A stretch of DNA of 26,683 bases from Candidatus Uhrbacteria bacterium (GCA_003518105.1 DOZH01000001.1:37927-64609); one strand, 5' to 3'. Shown: positions 1 to 8,558, counted from the stretch's first letter. The notes: generated by a model from the letters alone, not told the origin. Program-made: numbers and translations.

Positions 1-45
1 ATCCCACTCGTCTTCGTTGACTTGCAGGCTCGGTGATAAGTTAAA

Positions 46-69
46 TCTACTTTCTACACTCTACAATCT
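46..69. repeat. Degenerate heptamer repeat, minus-strand GTAGARR type
   Basis: Read on the minus strand this is GTAGAGT, GTAGAAA, GTAGATT in succession. A related heptamer run in the opposite orientation lies at 8106-8132. It overlaps the uvrA promoter region. Its function is unknown. Confidence 0.4.
62..67 (+). promoter_or_regulatory. -10 box of uvrA, predicting a leaderless mRNA
   Basis: TACAAT ends 8 bases before the uvrA ATG at 76. With normal promoter geometry transcription would start 0-3 bases before the ATG. No convincing -35 box is seen (TTAAAT at 41-46 is the nearest candidate, with a short spacer). The stretch from this box through the ATG differs at only 2 of 17 positions from the one in front of hpf (2613-2629), which supports it being a real element. 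Confidence 0.5.
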
Positions 70-75
70 AAATAT

Positions 76-2622
76 ATGCAAAATAACATTGTCGTTAAGG
101 GAGCGCGGGAACATAACTTGAAAAATATCAACGTAACCATACCGCGCAACCAGTTGGTGTGTATTACTGGTTTGTCTGGTAGTGGTAAGTCGAGCTTGGC
201 CTTCGATACTATTTTTGCGGAAGGTCAGCGTAGGTACATTGAATCTTTATCCGCCTACGCGCGACAGTTTTTGGGCGCCATGCAAAAGCCGGACGTGGAT
301 GAAATTGAGGGTTTGTCGCCAGCGATTAGTATTGACCAAAAGGCACACGGCCGAAATCCACGCTCGACAATCGCCACGATTACCGAGACTTACGATTATT
401 TACGCGTGCTGTTTGCACGTATCGGTGAGCCACATTGTCCAAACTGTTTAACTAAGATTGAGAAGCTGACTGTCGACGAGATGGCCGACATTGTGGTGCG
501 CGATGTTAATGAGGCAAGAGCCGCAGCGACGAAGAAAAAGAAGCTGGTCACCGGTGAAGAAGTGCTAATTCTGGCGCCGGTCGTGAAGGGTCGCAAGGGT
601 GAGTATTACCAGTTGCTTTACGATCTTTATAACAGTGGCTTTGCCAACGTGAGAATTGACGGCAAGATGCATAATTTGAGTGAGAAAATTAGTTTGTCGC
701 GTTATTCGGCGCATACTATCGATTTGGTTGTTGACACCATTCCGACTGTTGATTTAAAAAAGCCGAGCAAGGATACGGCGCAACGTTTGAATGAGGCGCT
801 TGAGACGGCGGTGCAGCGCGGCGAAGGTGTGGCCATTGTGTTGTATAGCGATCACGAACGAGTGTTGTCGTCCAAATTCAGTTGCGTTAAATGTGGGTTT
901 TCGTTCCCAGAAATCGAGCCACGCTTGTTTAGTTTTAACAGCCCGTACGGTGCCTGTGCCGCTTGTTCTGGCTTGGGTACTGTTGATTTGTTCTCGACTG
1001 AGGCTTGCTTAACTTGTCACGGTGACAGATTGCGACGGGAGGCGCAGTTTGTGTGGGTGGATGGCAAGAGCATTACCAATGTGGTGAGTTACTCGGTGGA
1101 CCAGGCCGTGGAGTTTTTCTTGAATGTAAAACTCGATGCTCGCCAACGTGAGATTGCTAGCATGGTATTGAAAGAGATTGAGAATAGATTGACGTTCTTG
1201 CTCGATGTTGGTTTGCATTACCTGACGCTCAACCGCACGGCTGGCACGTTGTCGGGCGGTGAAGCGCAACGTATTCGCTTGGCCTCGCAGATTGGGTCAC
1301 GGTTGACGGGAGCACTGTACGTTCTTGATGAACCGACGATTGGTTTGCATCAACGTGATAATGAGAAGCTCATTAAGACGTTGGAAGACTTGCGTGACCT
1401 CGGCAACACGGTATTGGTGGTTGAGCATGATGAAGACACGATTCGCCGCAGCGATTACATGGTGGAGATTGGTCCGGGAGCTGGCGTGCATGGTGGTTAC
1501 GTGGTGGCGGCAGGTCCTGTGCCAGCGATTTTTGCGGACAAGAAGTCCCGCACGGCAGCTTACTTGCGCGGGGATGAAATGATTCCTATTCCTGAGAAGC
1601 GTCGGGTAAATGACAGCGGAGCAATTAAAGTCCGCGGGGCCACGGAACACAATTTGAAGAACGTTGATGTGGACTTCCCGTTGCGGCGTTTTGTGTGCAT
1701 CACTGGCGTGTCCGGTAGCGGTAAGTCGAGCTTGGCTTATGACGTCATGTATAAGGCCGTGGCGCAAAAACTTTATGGTGGGAAAAAAGTAGCTGGAGCG
1801 CATAAATCAGTGCTTGGGATTGAGTATATCGACAAGGCAATTTTGATTGACCAGGGTGCGATTGGCCGGACACCACGGAGTAATCCAGCTACGTACACTG
1901 GGGCTTGGGGCCCGATTCGCGATTTGTTTGCCATGACCGAGGAAGCACGGTTCCGTGGCTACAAACCTGGGCGCTTTAGCTTTAACGTGCCGGGCGGACG
2001 TTGTGACCATTGTGAAGGACACGGCGTGATTGAAATTGAAATGCACTTTTTGCCGACCGTTTATGTGACGTGTGAAGTCTGCAAAGGCAAGAGGTTTAGC
2101 CGTGAGACGCTCGAGGTGACGTACAAAGAGAAAAATATTTCCGATGTTCTGGAAATGACCATTGAGGAAGCAGCCGTCTTCTTTGCGGATTTGCCCGACG
2201 TGAATGATAAGCTAAAAGCTTTGAATGAGGTTGGCTTGAGTTACATTAAACTCGGGCAGAGTGCAACGACGTTGTCTGGTGGTGAGGCGCAGCGTGTGAA
2301 GTTGGCGAGTGAGTTGAGTAAGCGACAGACAGGACGAACGCTCTATATGCTCGACGAACCGACAACTGGTTTGCACTTTGATGACGTGCGCAAGTTGCTC
2401 GAAGTGCTGCATCGCCTAGTCGACAAGGGCAACAGTATGATTGTAATTGAGCATAACTTAGACGTGATTAAGACGGCAGACTATATCATCGACATGGGGC
2501 CGGAAGGTGGTGATCAAGGTGGTAATGTAGTGGCGACTGGAACGCCTGAGGATATTGCTCGCAGGCCAGAAAGTCACACAGGGCGTTATTTGCGGCCTAT
2601 GTTGATAAAGGGTAGAATCTAA
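76..2622 (+). CDS. uvrA: UvrABC excinuclease subunit A, compact form
   Basis: This is the DNA-damage sensor ATPase of nucleotide excision repair, which loads UvrB. Both ABC modules are intact: Walker A at residues 32-40 and 544-552 (GxSGSGKSS), signatures LSGGEAQR at 392-399 and 733-740, and Walker B with DEP at about 415-425 and 756-767. Zinc cysteine pairs are present at 121/124 with 311/314, 270/273 with 294/297, and 643/646 with 666/669. The protein has 848 residues against about 940 in the family. Only about 9 residues separate GLG (299-301) from CLTC (311-314), where typical UvrA has over 100; this is where the insertion domain normally sits. The UvrB-binding region (about 118-250) is kept. 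ATG 76 is chosen because family homology begins at once after it. hpf follows after 4 bases. Confidence 0.97.
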   Translation: MQNNIVVKGAREHNLKNINVTIPRNQLVCITGLSGSGKSSLAFDTIFAEGQRRYIESLSAYARQFLGAMQKPDVDEIEGLSPAISIDQKAHGRNPRSTIATITETYDYLRVLFARIGEPHCPNCLTKIEKLTVDEMADIVVRDVNEARAAATKKKKLVTGEEVLILAPVVKGRKGEYYQLLYDLYNSGFANVRIDGKMHNLSEKISLSRYSAHTIDLVVDTIPTVDLKKPSKDTAQRLNEALETAVQRGEGVAIVLYSDHERVLSSKFSCVKCGFSFPEIEPRLFSFNSPYGACAACSGLGTVDLFSTEACLTCHGDRLRREAQFVWVDGKSITNVVSYSVDQAVEFFLNVKLDARQREIASMVLKEIENRLTFLLDVGLHYLTLNRTAGTLSGGEAQRIRLASQIGSRLTGALYVLDEPTIGLHQRDNEKLIKTLEDLRDLGNTVLVVEHDEDTIRRSDYMVEIGPGAGVHGGYVVAAGPVPAIFADKKSRTAAYLRGDEMIPIPEKRRVNDSGAIKVRGATEHNLKNVDVDFPLRRFVCITGVSGSGKSSLAYDVMYKAVAQKLYGGKKVAGAHKSVLGIEYIDKAILIDQGAIGRTPRSNPATYTGAWGPIRDLFAMTEEARFRGYKPGRFSFNVPGGRCDHCEGHGVIEIEMHFLPTVYVTCEVCKGKRFSRETLEVTYKEKNISDVLEMTIEEAAVFFADLPDVNDKLKALNEVGLSYIKLGQSATTLSGGEAQRVKLASELSKRQTGRTLYMLDEPTTGLHFDDVRKLLEVLHRLVDKGNSMIVIEHNLDVIKTADYIIDMGPEGGDQGGNVVATGTPEDIARRPESHTGRYLRPMLIKGRI
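2590..2618 (+). promoter_or_regulatory. Promoter for hpf inside the 3' end of uvrA
   Basis: A -35-like TTGCGG (2590-2595), a 17-base spacer and TAGAAT (2613-2618) end 8 bases before the hpf ATG. hpf could therefore be transcribed separately as a leaderless mRNA, besides readthrough from uvrA. Confidence 0.5.
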
Positions 2623-2626
2623 GTAT

Positions 2627-2947
2627 ATGAATATTCTTTCTACTTTGGCGACTCACATGGAGATGACGGAGGCGATTAAGAACTATGTCCAGGAGAAGTT
2701 AATGAGTTTGGAGAAATTTACTGAACGTTACAGTACTTGTGAAGTGTCGGCAGAAGTTGGTAAGACGAGTGAGCACCACCAAAAGGGCAAGATCTTCCGA
2801 GCTGAGTTCATGATGACTATTCCTGGCGTGACGTTGCGAGCTGAGGCTGTTGAGGAAGACCTATATGCCGCGATTGATGCCGCTAAGGATGACTTGAAGC
2901 GTCAGTTGATTGAGCATAAAGAACGGTTAGATGAGCGTAAGGGTTAG
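2627..2947 (+). CDS. hpf: Ribosome hibernation-promoting factor, short form
   Basis: HPF/RaiA-family protein of 106 residues that binds the 30S subunit at the decoding site and silences ribosomes under stress. The sequence shows the family's beta-alpha-beta-beta-beta-alpha pattern: an N-terminal strand and helix (ILSTLATHMEMTEAIKNYVQ), a central basic and histidine-rich loop (EHHQKGKIFRAEF), and a C-terminal amphipathic helix (DLYAAIDAAKDDLKRQL). The C-terminal dimerisation domain of long HPF is absent, so it probably acts as a short HPF/YfiA type. The gene lies 4 bases after uvrA and 3 before murC, with no Shine-Dalgarno. Confidence 0.9.
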   Translation: MNILSTLATHMEMTEAIKNYVQEKLMSLEKFTERYSTCEVSAEVGKTSEHHQKGKIFRAEFMMTIPGVTLRAEAVEEDLYAAIDAAKDDLKRQLIEHKERLDERKG

Positions 2948-2950
2948 TTT

Positions 2951-4231
2951 ATGGTGGAGGCTCAACACATTCATTTGGTTGGGGCTGGCGGCATTGGAAT
3001 CAGTGCCGTCGGTAAGTTTTTGTTGGCGCAGGGCAAATTTGTTAGTGGTTCGGACAGTACTAGTTCGCCAATCACCGATGATTTGATTAAGAGGGGCGCG
3101 ACAATTAAAATAGGGCATGATGCTGCGAATATTCCTGTCGATTGTGATTTGGTAGTTTATACTGAGGCGGCCGGAACAGATAATGCGGAGAGAGCAGAGG
3201 CGACACGCCGAGGAATCAAGCAGCTTGGTCATTTTGGTTGGTTGGGTGAGCTATCGAGGAAGTATCAAACGATTTGTGTGACTGGTACTAATGGTAAAAG
3301 CACGACCACGGCCATGACTGGTCAGATTTTTGTAGATGCGGGGCTTGATCCGACGGTGTTTGTAGGGAGTCTCGTGCCTGGTTGGGAATTGGGCAATTTG
3401 CGAATCGGTAAGAGCGATATTTTAATTATTGAAGGTGACGAGTACAAGCAGAAGATGGTGCAGCTGCACCCGGAAGTAACGGTGATTACGAATATCGAAG
3501 AGGATCATCTCGACGTGTACAGAGACCTTGATCATATTGTGGCGACGTTTCAGCAGTTGGTGGAGCAGACGAGTAAGAGCGTGTTTGTGAATGTTGATGA
3601 TGAGAACTCACAGAAACTTGTAAGCTCGATGGTTGCGCCGTATGGCGTGAACGATGTAGCTGGTTATGAGTTGCTGGTGCCTGGTGAATTCAATCGGGCC
3701 AATGCTGCGGCGGCCAGAGTGGTGGCGCACGAGTTTGGTATCAACGAAGAGACGATTAAAAAATCGTTAGAGAACTATCGCGGTATTTGGCGACGTTTTG
3801 AGGTGGTCGGGGAGCTGAATGGCGCGACTGTTGTATCGGATTATGGCCATCACCCAACAGCCATTAAGGGAACGCTTGAGGGTGCGAAGAAGTTTTATGC
3901 TGGACGTAGAATTGTGCTCTGTTTCCAGCCGCATCAACATAACCGAACGCGAGAACTATTTGACGAGTTCGTGAATTCGTTTGATCAGGCTGATGCGCTG
4001 ATACTCGTTGAGATTTACGGCGTGACAGGGCGCACTGATGACGCGACGGTATCGAGTTGCGATTTATTGGCAGCCGTGGAACGCAGACTAGGTCATGATA
4101 GGCCAATGAGTTATGCTAAAAATTTGACTGAGGCCGAACAGCAGGTGCGTGATTTGATTAAGCCGAATGACGTAGTATTGATAATGGGCGCAGGGGATAT
4201 TGATAGTGTGGCTAGAAAACTAATGGTATAA
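2951..4231 (+). CDS. murC: UDP-N-acetylmuramate--L-alanine ligase, compact form
   Basis: Cytoplasmic Mur ligase that adds L-alanine to UDP-MurNAc in peptidoglycan synthesis. Seen: the N-terminal Rossmann glycine loop GAGGIGISAVGK (11-22), the ATP loop TGTNGKSTTT (111-120), the central NIEEDHLDVY (181-190), and the MurC-type C-terminal signatures SDYGHHPTAIKGTL (296-309), FQPHQHNRTRELF (325-337) and GAGDID (413-418). The P-loop reads GTNGKST where most MurC have GTHGKTT, and the stretch between VNVDDEN (213-219) and GEFNRANAAAA (245-255) is clearly shorter than usual, giving 426 residues. Mpl is a less likely alternative. The start follows the hpf stop by 3 bases, with no Shine-Dalgarno. Confidence 0.92.
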   Translation: MVEAQHIHLVGAGGIGISAVGKFLLAQGKFVSGSDSTSSPITDDLIKRGATIKIGHDAANIPVDCDLVVYTEAAGTDNAERAEATRRGIKQLGHFGWLGELSRKYQTICVTGTNGKSTTTAMTGQIFVDAGLDPTVFVGSLVPGWELGNLRIGKSDILIIEGDEYKQKMVQLHPEVTVITNIEEDHLDVYRDLDHIVATFQQLVEQTSKSVFVNVDDENSQKLVSSMVAPYGVNDVAGYELLVPGEFNRANAAAARVVAHEFGINEETIKKSLENYRGIWRRFEVVGELNGATVVSDYGHHPTAIKGTLEGAKKFYAGRRIVLCFQPHQHNRTRELFDEFVNSFDQADALILVEIYGVTGRTDDATVSSCDLLAAVERRLGHDRPMSYAKNLTEAEQQVRDLIKPNDVVLIMGAGDIDSVARKLMV

Positions 4232-4243
4232 AGCCAGTTTTTG

Positions 4244-4265
4244 CCCTTGTGGAAAAAGGGTTTTT
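4244..4265 (+). terminator. Weak intrinsic terminator after murC
   Basis: A 5-bp stem (CCCTT/AAGGG, 4244-4248 with 4256-4260), a 7-base loop and five T. An alternative stem TTTGCC/GGCAAA (4240-4245 with 4268-4273) overlaps it. It separates the murC operon from the secA operon. Confidence 0.5.
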
Positions 4266-4281
4266 CAGGCAAACTTGGGGG

Positions 4282-4287
4282 CATAAT
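4282..4287 (+). promoter_or_regulatory. -10 box of the secA operon
   Basis: CATAAT ends 14 bases before ATG 4302 and 8 before the in-frame TTG 4296. There is no strong -35 box. It predicts a 5' leader of under 10 bases and no Shine-Dalgarno. Confidence 0.45.
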
Positions 4288-4301
4288 CGTATGTTTTGCC
4301 T

Positions 4302-7076
4302 ATGTCCTTGTTGAGTAAGATTTTCGGTGACCCAAACGCTAAGTTGGTTAAGAGCTTACAGGCAGATGCCGCAAAGATTTTGGCCTTTGAGCCAACTATC
4401 TCTGCTTTGACTGACGAGGAACTGAAGGGAAAAACGGTAGAATTTAAAGAGAAACTGACGGCCGGGGCAAAACTCGACGATATTGCGTTTGAAGCTTTTG
4501 CCGTGGTTCGCGAAGCGGCTAAGCGCAGTATTGGTCAGCGTCATTACGACGTGCAGATGATGGGTGGTTTAGCCTTGCATCGTGGCATGATTGCGGAAAT
4601 GCGGACAGGTGAAGGTAAGACGTTGACCTCAACTGCGCCAATTTATTTGAATGCCTTGGCGGGTAAGGGTGTGCACGCCGTGACGGTTAACGATTATTTG
4701 GCTAAGCGTGACGCTGTGTGGATGGGCAAAGTTTTCACGTTCTTGGGTTTGACCGTTGGCTGTATTCAGCACGAATGTGGTTATGTGTTCGATGCCGAGT
4801 ATAAAGTGCCAGTACCTGAGGATGGCGCGGTGACCACGTCGTCCTTCCGAGTCGAAATGGACTTTTTGCGCCCAGACAGTCGGCAGGCTGCCTATGCGAC
4901 GGATATTACTTACGGCACCAACAACGAGTACGGTTTTGATTACTTGCGTGATAATATGGCGCAAGAAGCTAGTCACATGGTGCAGCGTGATTTGCATTAT
5001 GCTATCGTCGACGAGGTTGACAGCATTTTGATTGACGAGGCTAGAACGCCGTTGATTATTAGTGCGCCAGCGGAAGAATCGGCGGATACTTATTATCGGT
5101 TTGCTGATATCGTTAAGCATTTACAATTGAATGAAGACTATAATATTGATGAGAAATTACGCTCGTCGACGTTTACTGAAGCTGGTTTGCAAAAGATTGA
5201 GCAAGCACTAGGCATTGAAAACTTGTATGCTGAAGGTGGCTTGAGCACTGTTCATCATGCGGATCAGGCGCTGAAAGCTCACGCTCTCTTTATTCGTGAC
5301 CGGGATTATATTGTCCGCGAAGGTGAGGTGATGATTGTGGATGAGTTTACTGGTCGCGTGATGGAGGGCCGTCGTTATAGTGAAGGTTTGCACCAAGCGA
5401 TTGAGGCTAAAGAAAACGTCAAAATTCAGCGCGAGAGCCGTACGTTGGCCACGATTACTTACCAGAATTACTTCCGTTTATACGCCAAGTTGGGCGGTAT
5501 GACGGGTACGGCGGCGACGGAGGCGGAAGAGCTAGCTAAGACTTATAATTTGGAAGTCGTCGAAATACCGACTAATAAAATCAATTTGCGTAAGGATGCG
5601 CCAGACCGTATTTATAAGACGGAAAATGGCAAGTTCTTGGCTTTGGTGCAGGAAGTTAAGGCGCTGCAAGAGCGCGGTCAGCCGGTGTTGATTGGTACAA
5701 TTTCCGTGGAGAAGAATGAGCGCTTGAGCGAGCTGCTCCGTTTAGCTGGTGTGCGCTACGAAGTGCTGAATGCTAAGAACCACGAACGTGAAGGTGAGAT
5801 TATCGCCCAGGCTGGCCGTAAGGGTGCGGTAACGGTGGCGACTAACATGGCCGGTCGTGGTGTCGACATTATTTTAGGTGGCAACCCACCAAATCCAGCA
5901 GAGGCAGAGGAGGTGCGCGCGCTTGGCGGCTTGTTTGTACTGGGTACTGAACGCCATGAGTCACGTCGTATTGATAACCAGTTGCGTGGTCGTGCGGCTC
6001 GTCAAGGAGACCCTGGTATGACGCAGTTTTATGTGTCACTGGATGACGACTTGATGCGTATTTTTGGTAGCAGCCGCGTGAAGAGCATGATGGATACGCT
6101 TGGTTTTGACGATACGACGCCGATTGAGAGCAAGATGATTACGCGTTCACTTGAGGGTGCACAAAAACGTGTGGAGGGTAATAATTATGATACGCGAAAG
6201 CATGTGCTGGAATATGACGACGTGTTGAATAAGCACCGTTTGTCTAGCTATGGTCGTCGTCGCAAGATCTTAAAAGAAGACGTGAGTGTGGCGCATGCGG
6301 ACGTAATGGCAACGATTGAACGTGAGCTTGAACATGTAGTTTTGGCGCATACTGGTGAGCGGGTAAACGTGCCAACGGAAGTGGATGGTGAGGAAAAAGT
6401 GAAGGGTGACTGGGACGTGAAGGAGATTATTGAGACTTTGAATACCATCGTGCCCCTCGATGAAGAAACTAAGACGGCAATTGTGACTGCCTTGCCAAGC
6501 TTGAGTTTGGATAAGGAGGAACTGGCTCGTCAGCGAACAGCGGTGATTGAGCGTATGCTTGGTTATTTGCAGGCTAAATATCAAGAAGCTGTTACTACGT
6601 TTGGCGATGAGGTGCAGGTGCAGAAGATTGAGCGCAATGTGTTGCTGCGCGCCATGGACAGTCACTGGATGCGACACTTGGATGAGATGACGTACTTGCG
6701 TCATACGATTGGTTTGCAGGGTTATGCTCAGCGTGATCCGTTGGTGGAGTATAAGCATGAGTCGTTCCGCTTGTTTGGCACCATGCAGGATGAAGTGCAG
6801 CATGATGTGGCTTATAATCTCTTCAAGTTGTTTGATCAAGCTGTAGCGGCTAAGAAGATGCTAGAACTGGCGCCGCAATTGATTCGCGGTATGCAAATGT
6901 CTTCGGCTGACAAGTCGTCGAACTCGAACTCGGCCTCAACTTCTGCGGTGACTGTGGAGACTAAGAATGTGGGCGGCGCAGTAGCCTCGTCGACACCAGA
7001 CTTTGCTGACGCTAAGCGCAATGAGGCTTGTCCTTGCGGAAGTGGGAAGAAGTATAAGAAGTGTCATGGGGAATAA
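4302..7076 (+). CDS. secA: Preprotein translocase ATPase SecA
   Basis: Motor ATPase that pushes preproteins through SecYEG at the inner membrane. Seen: the NBD1 Walker A region AEMRTGEGKTLTS (about 98-110), YGTNNEYGFDYLRDNM (about 204-219), the DEVDSILIDEARTPLI box (about 237-252), NBD2 motifs TNMAGRGVDI and QLRGRAARQGDPG, the helical scaffold and wing regions, and a C-terminal SEC-C zinc motif CPCGSGKKYKKCHGE. Length is about 924 residues, typical for the family. An insertion of about 25 residues lies before the YGTNNE motif (around 158-190). ATG 4302 is preferred; an in-frame TTG at 4296 adds two residues and fits a leaderless start about as well. The nucleotide pyrophosphatase gene follows after 3 bases. 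Confidence 0.97.
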   Translation: MSLLSKIFGDPNAKLVKSLQADAAKILAFEPTISALTDEELKGKTVEFKEKLTAGAKLDDIAFEAFAVVREAAKRSIGQRHYDVQMMGGLALHRGMIAEMRTGEGKTLTSTAPIYLNALAGKGVHAVTVNDYLAKRDAVWMGKVFTFLGLTVGCIQHECGYVFDAEYKVPVPEDGAVTTSSFRVEMDFLRPDSRQAAYATDITYGTNNEYGFDYLRDNMAQEASHMVQRDLHYAIVDEVDSILIDEARTPLIISAPAEESADTYYRFADIVKHLQLNEDYNIDEKLRSSTFTEAGLQKIEQALGIENLYAEGGLSTVHHADQALKAHALFIRDRDYIVREGEVMIVDEFTGRVMEGRRYSEGLHQAIEAKENVKIQRESRTLATITYQNYFRLYAKLGGMTGTAATEAEELAKTYNLEVVEIPTNKINLRKDAPDRIYKTENGKFLALVQEVKALQERGQPVLIGTISVEKNERLSELLRLAGVRYEVLNAKNHEREGEIIAQAGRKGAVTVATNMAGRGVDIILGGNPPNPAEAEEVRALGGLFVLGTERHESRRIDNQLRGRAARQGDPGMTQFYVSLDDDLMRIFGSSRVKSMMDTLGFDDTTPIESKMITRSLEGAQKRVEGNNYDTRKHVLEYDDVLNKHRLSSYGRRRKILKEDVSVAHADVMATIERELEHVVLAHTGERVNVPTEVDGEEKVKGDWDVKEIIETLNTIVPLDEETKTAIVTALPSLSLDKEELARQRTAVIERMLGYLQAKYQEAVTTFGDEVQVQKIERNVLLRAMDSHWMRHLDEMTYLRHTIGLQGYAQRDPLVEYKHESFRLFGTMQDEVQHDVAYNLFKLFDQAVAAKKMLELAPQLIRGMQMSSADKSSNSNSASTSAVTVETKNVGGAVASSTPDFADAKRNEACPCGSGKKYKKCHGE

Positions 7077-7079
7077 GTT

Positions 7080-7664
7080 ATGAAACTTCTAATCGCTACT
7101 CGTAACGCCGGGAAGGTGAAAGAGATGCAACATGCTTTTGCAGGTAAGCGGTTTGAATTAGTCAGTTTGGACGAGGCGGGGATTGATAAGGATTTTATAG
7201 TAGAGGAGACGGCAGATACGTTTGTGGGGAATGCAGAATTAAAAGCTCGGGGTTATGGCGATAAGGCAGGAATGTTGACGTTGGCTGAGGATGCGGGGTT
7301 GATGGTTGACGCACTGAGTGGCAGGCCAGGAGTGTTGTCGGCGAGATATGTAGCTGGGAGTGATGAGGATAGATATCGTCATTTGCTCGACGAGCTCGAG
7401 AATGTGCCAGATGCTGAGCGCGGTGCACAGTTTGTGGCGGTAATCGCAATTTACAATCCAGTTGATGGTTCGTTTAAGACTTGTGAGGGAATCTGTCGTG
7501 GTCAGATTTTGCGCGATCCTCTAGGGACTGGTGGCTTCGGCTATGATCCAGTCTTCTATTATCCAGCACTCGATAAAACATTCGGCCAATTATCAGCCAG
7601 CGAAAAGGACGCTGTGAGTCATAGGGGAATCGCGCTGAAGAAAGCTATTGAGATATTAGTTTAA
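7080..7664 (+). CDS. rdgB: XTP/dITP pyrophosphatase (Ham1/RdgB family)
   Basis: House-cleaning enzyme that hydrolyses dITP, ITP and XTP to monophosphates so that deaminated purines do not enter nucleic acids. Family signatures: N-terminal LIATRNAGKVKEM (3-15), LAEDAGLMVDALSGRPGVLSAR (about 63-84, with the conserved acidic pair), GTGGFGYDPVFY and the C-terminal SEKDAVSHRGIAL. Length 194 residues, normal for the family. It starts 3 bases after the secA stop and ends 3 before the Nudix gene, with no Shine-Dalgarno, so it is probably translated by re-initiation in the secA operon. Confidence 0.94.
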   Translation: MKLLIATRNAGKVKEMQHAFAGKRFELVSLDEAGIDKDFIVEETADTFVGNAELKARGYGDKAGMLTLAEDAGLMVDALSGRPGVLSARYVAGSDEDRYRHLLDELENVPDAERGAQFVAVIAIYNPVDGSFKTCEGICRGQILRDPLGTGGFGYDPVFYYPALDKTFGQLSASEKDAVSHRGIALKKAIEILV

Positions 7665-7667
7665 CTT

Positions 7668-8108
7668 ATGAGCGCTGAAATATTGTGGAGTGAGCCGGCT
7701 GGGTTTACGCCGAAGTTTAGAGTGGTGAGTGCTTACATTTTGCTGGGTGACAAGTTTTTGTTGTTGCTGCGGAATGACGATAAGAGTGAGGGGAATAAGT
7801 GGGGCGTGCCGGGTGGTAAGATTGATACAGGAGAGACGGCGCTGGCGGCGGTGGTGAGAGAGGTGAAGGAAGAGACGGGGATTGTGCTAGCCGAGGGTGA
7901 CTACGAATATTTTAAGACGGCGTATGTGCGCTATCCTGAGTATGACTTTGTGTTTAATATGTATACGACGGAGTTAGCTGAAGAACCGAGTTTGGTCGTC
8001 AGTTCGGCTGAGCATAAAGAAGCGGCTTGGGTGACGGCGGAAGAGGCGTTAGCGATGAACTTGGTGATGGGAAATGAGGTGTTGGTGAGGGAGTTCTTTG
8101 GATTGTAG
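7668..8108 (+). CDS. Nudix hydrolase
   Basis: A 146-residue Nudix protein that hydrolyses a nucleoside diphosphate linked to another group; the substrate cannot be read from sequence. The Nudix box GxxxxxExxxxxxxREVKEETGI is complete (about 48-70: GKIDTGE, seven residues, REVKEETGI), with WGVPGGK just before it. The layout (VSAYILLGDKFLLLLRND, box, acidic C-terminal helix) resembles MutT-like or GDP-mannose mannosyl hydrolase-like members. It follows rdgB by 3 bases. Two adjacent nucleotide-cleaning enzymes suggest a joint role in nucleotide-pool sanitation. The stop codon lies in the first unit of a heptamer repeat. Confidence 0.9.
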   Translation: MSAEILWSEPAGFTPKFRVVSAYILLGDKFLLLLRNDDKSEGNKWGVPGGKIDTGETALAAVVREVKEETGIVLAEGDYEYFKTAYVRYPEYDFVFNMYTTELAEEPSLVVSSAEHKEAAWVTAEEALAMNLVMGNEVLVREFFGL

Positions 8109-8132
8109 AAAGTAGAAGGTAGAGAGTAGTAA
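8106..8132. repeat. TAGARRG heptamer repeat, four units
   Basis: Four successive heptamers TAGAAAG, TAGAAGG, TAGAGAG, TAGTAAG lie between the Nudix stop and the next promoter. A related, inverted run lies at 46-69. Possibly a slippage-prone spacer; function unknown. Confidence 0.5.
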
Positions 8133-8144
8133 GGTGGGGAAATG

Positions 8145-8153
8145 TGTTATAAT
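8145..8153 (+). promoter_or_regulatory. Extended -10 promoter (TGTTATAAT)
   Basis: A perfect TATAAT (8148-8153) preceded by TG plus one base. Transcription would start near 8160, giving a leader of about 34 bases before ATG 8194. The leader contains a perfect 14-bp palindrome, TAAAATCGATTTTA (8175-8188), which could be an operator or a chance AT-rich palindrome. Confidence 0.6.
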
Positions 8154-8193
8154 AGTCGGCGTCGTCCAATCATCTAAAATCGATTTTAAAATT

Positions 8194-8541
8194 ATGGAAA
8201 ATACCTTGGAGTCAGTGTACAAAAGATTGCAAACCTTAAAGAAAAAGCGTCGTGATTTAGCTAAATCTTTCCGTGATGAGTTGGCGCAGAATGCTCGTTA
8301 TGGCGAGATTGTAGAAGAGATGCAGAAGCTACGGGAAGAAAAGAAGGGAATTGAGAATATGGTGCGCACGGCCTCGGATATGGCGGAGATGGAGGCTTTG
8401 AAGGCGGATATTCATGGTGATCAGGAGATGCTCTCTGATATGTCGCTTAATAAGTTTTTGGCCCAAGAAAACGTGGAGATTGTGGATGATATGAATGTGC
8501 GTTGGGTGCCGGCGTTTACGGTGAGGTTTAAGAAGGACTAA
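8194..8541 (+). CDS. Small coiled-coil protein of unknown function
   Basis: 115 residues, highly charged. Residues 1-75 are predicted helical and probably coiled coil (runs such as RLQTLKKKRRDLAKSF and EEMQKLREEKKGIENMV), then a more extended C-terminus (NVEIVDDMNVRWVPAFTVRF). No signal peptide, membrane segment or known motif. An upstream GTG at 8134 lies before the -10 box, so ATG 8194 is the only sensible start. It has its own promoter and terminator, so it is a single-gene unit. I do not recognise the family. Confidence 0.75.
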   Translation: MENTLESVYKRLQTLKKKRRDLAKSFRDELAQNARYGEIVEEMQKLREEKKGIENMVRTASDMAEMEALKADIHGDQEMLSDMSLNKFLAQENVEIVDDMNVRWVPAFTVRFKKD

Positions 8542-8558
8542 TGAAGCCTCGGCAATTT

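Noticed and set aside
1297..1803. 168-residue minus-strand open frame inside uvrA
   Set aside because: Antisense shadow across conserved UvrA motifs; no start signals.
6270..6839. 189-residue minus-strand open frame inside secA
   Set aside because: Antisense shadow of a well-conserved gene, rich in His, Ile and Gln as expected from the reverse of secA codons.
8134..8193. GTG 8134 as start of the 115-residue gene
   Set aside because: It lies upstream of the extended -10 box, so it would not be in the mRNA.
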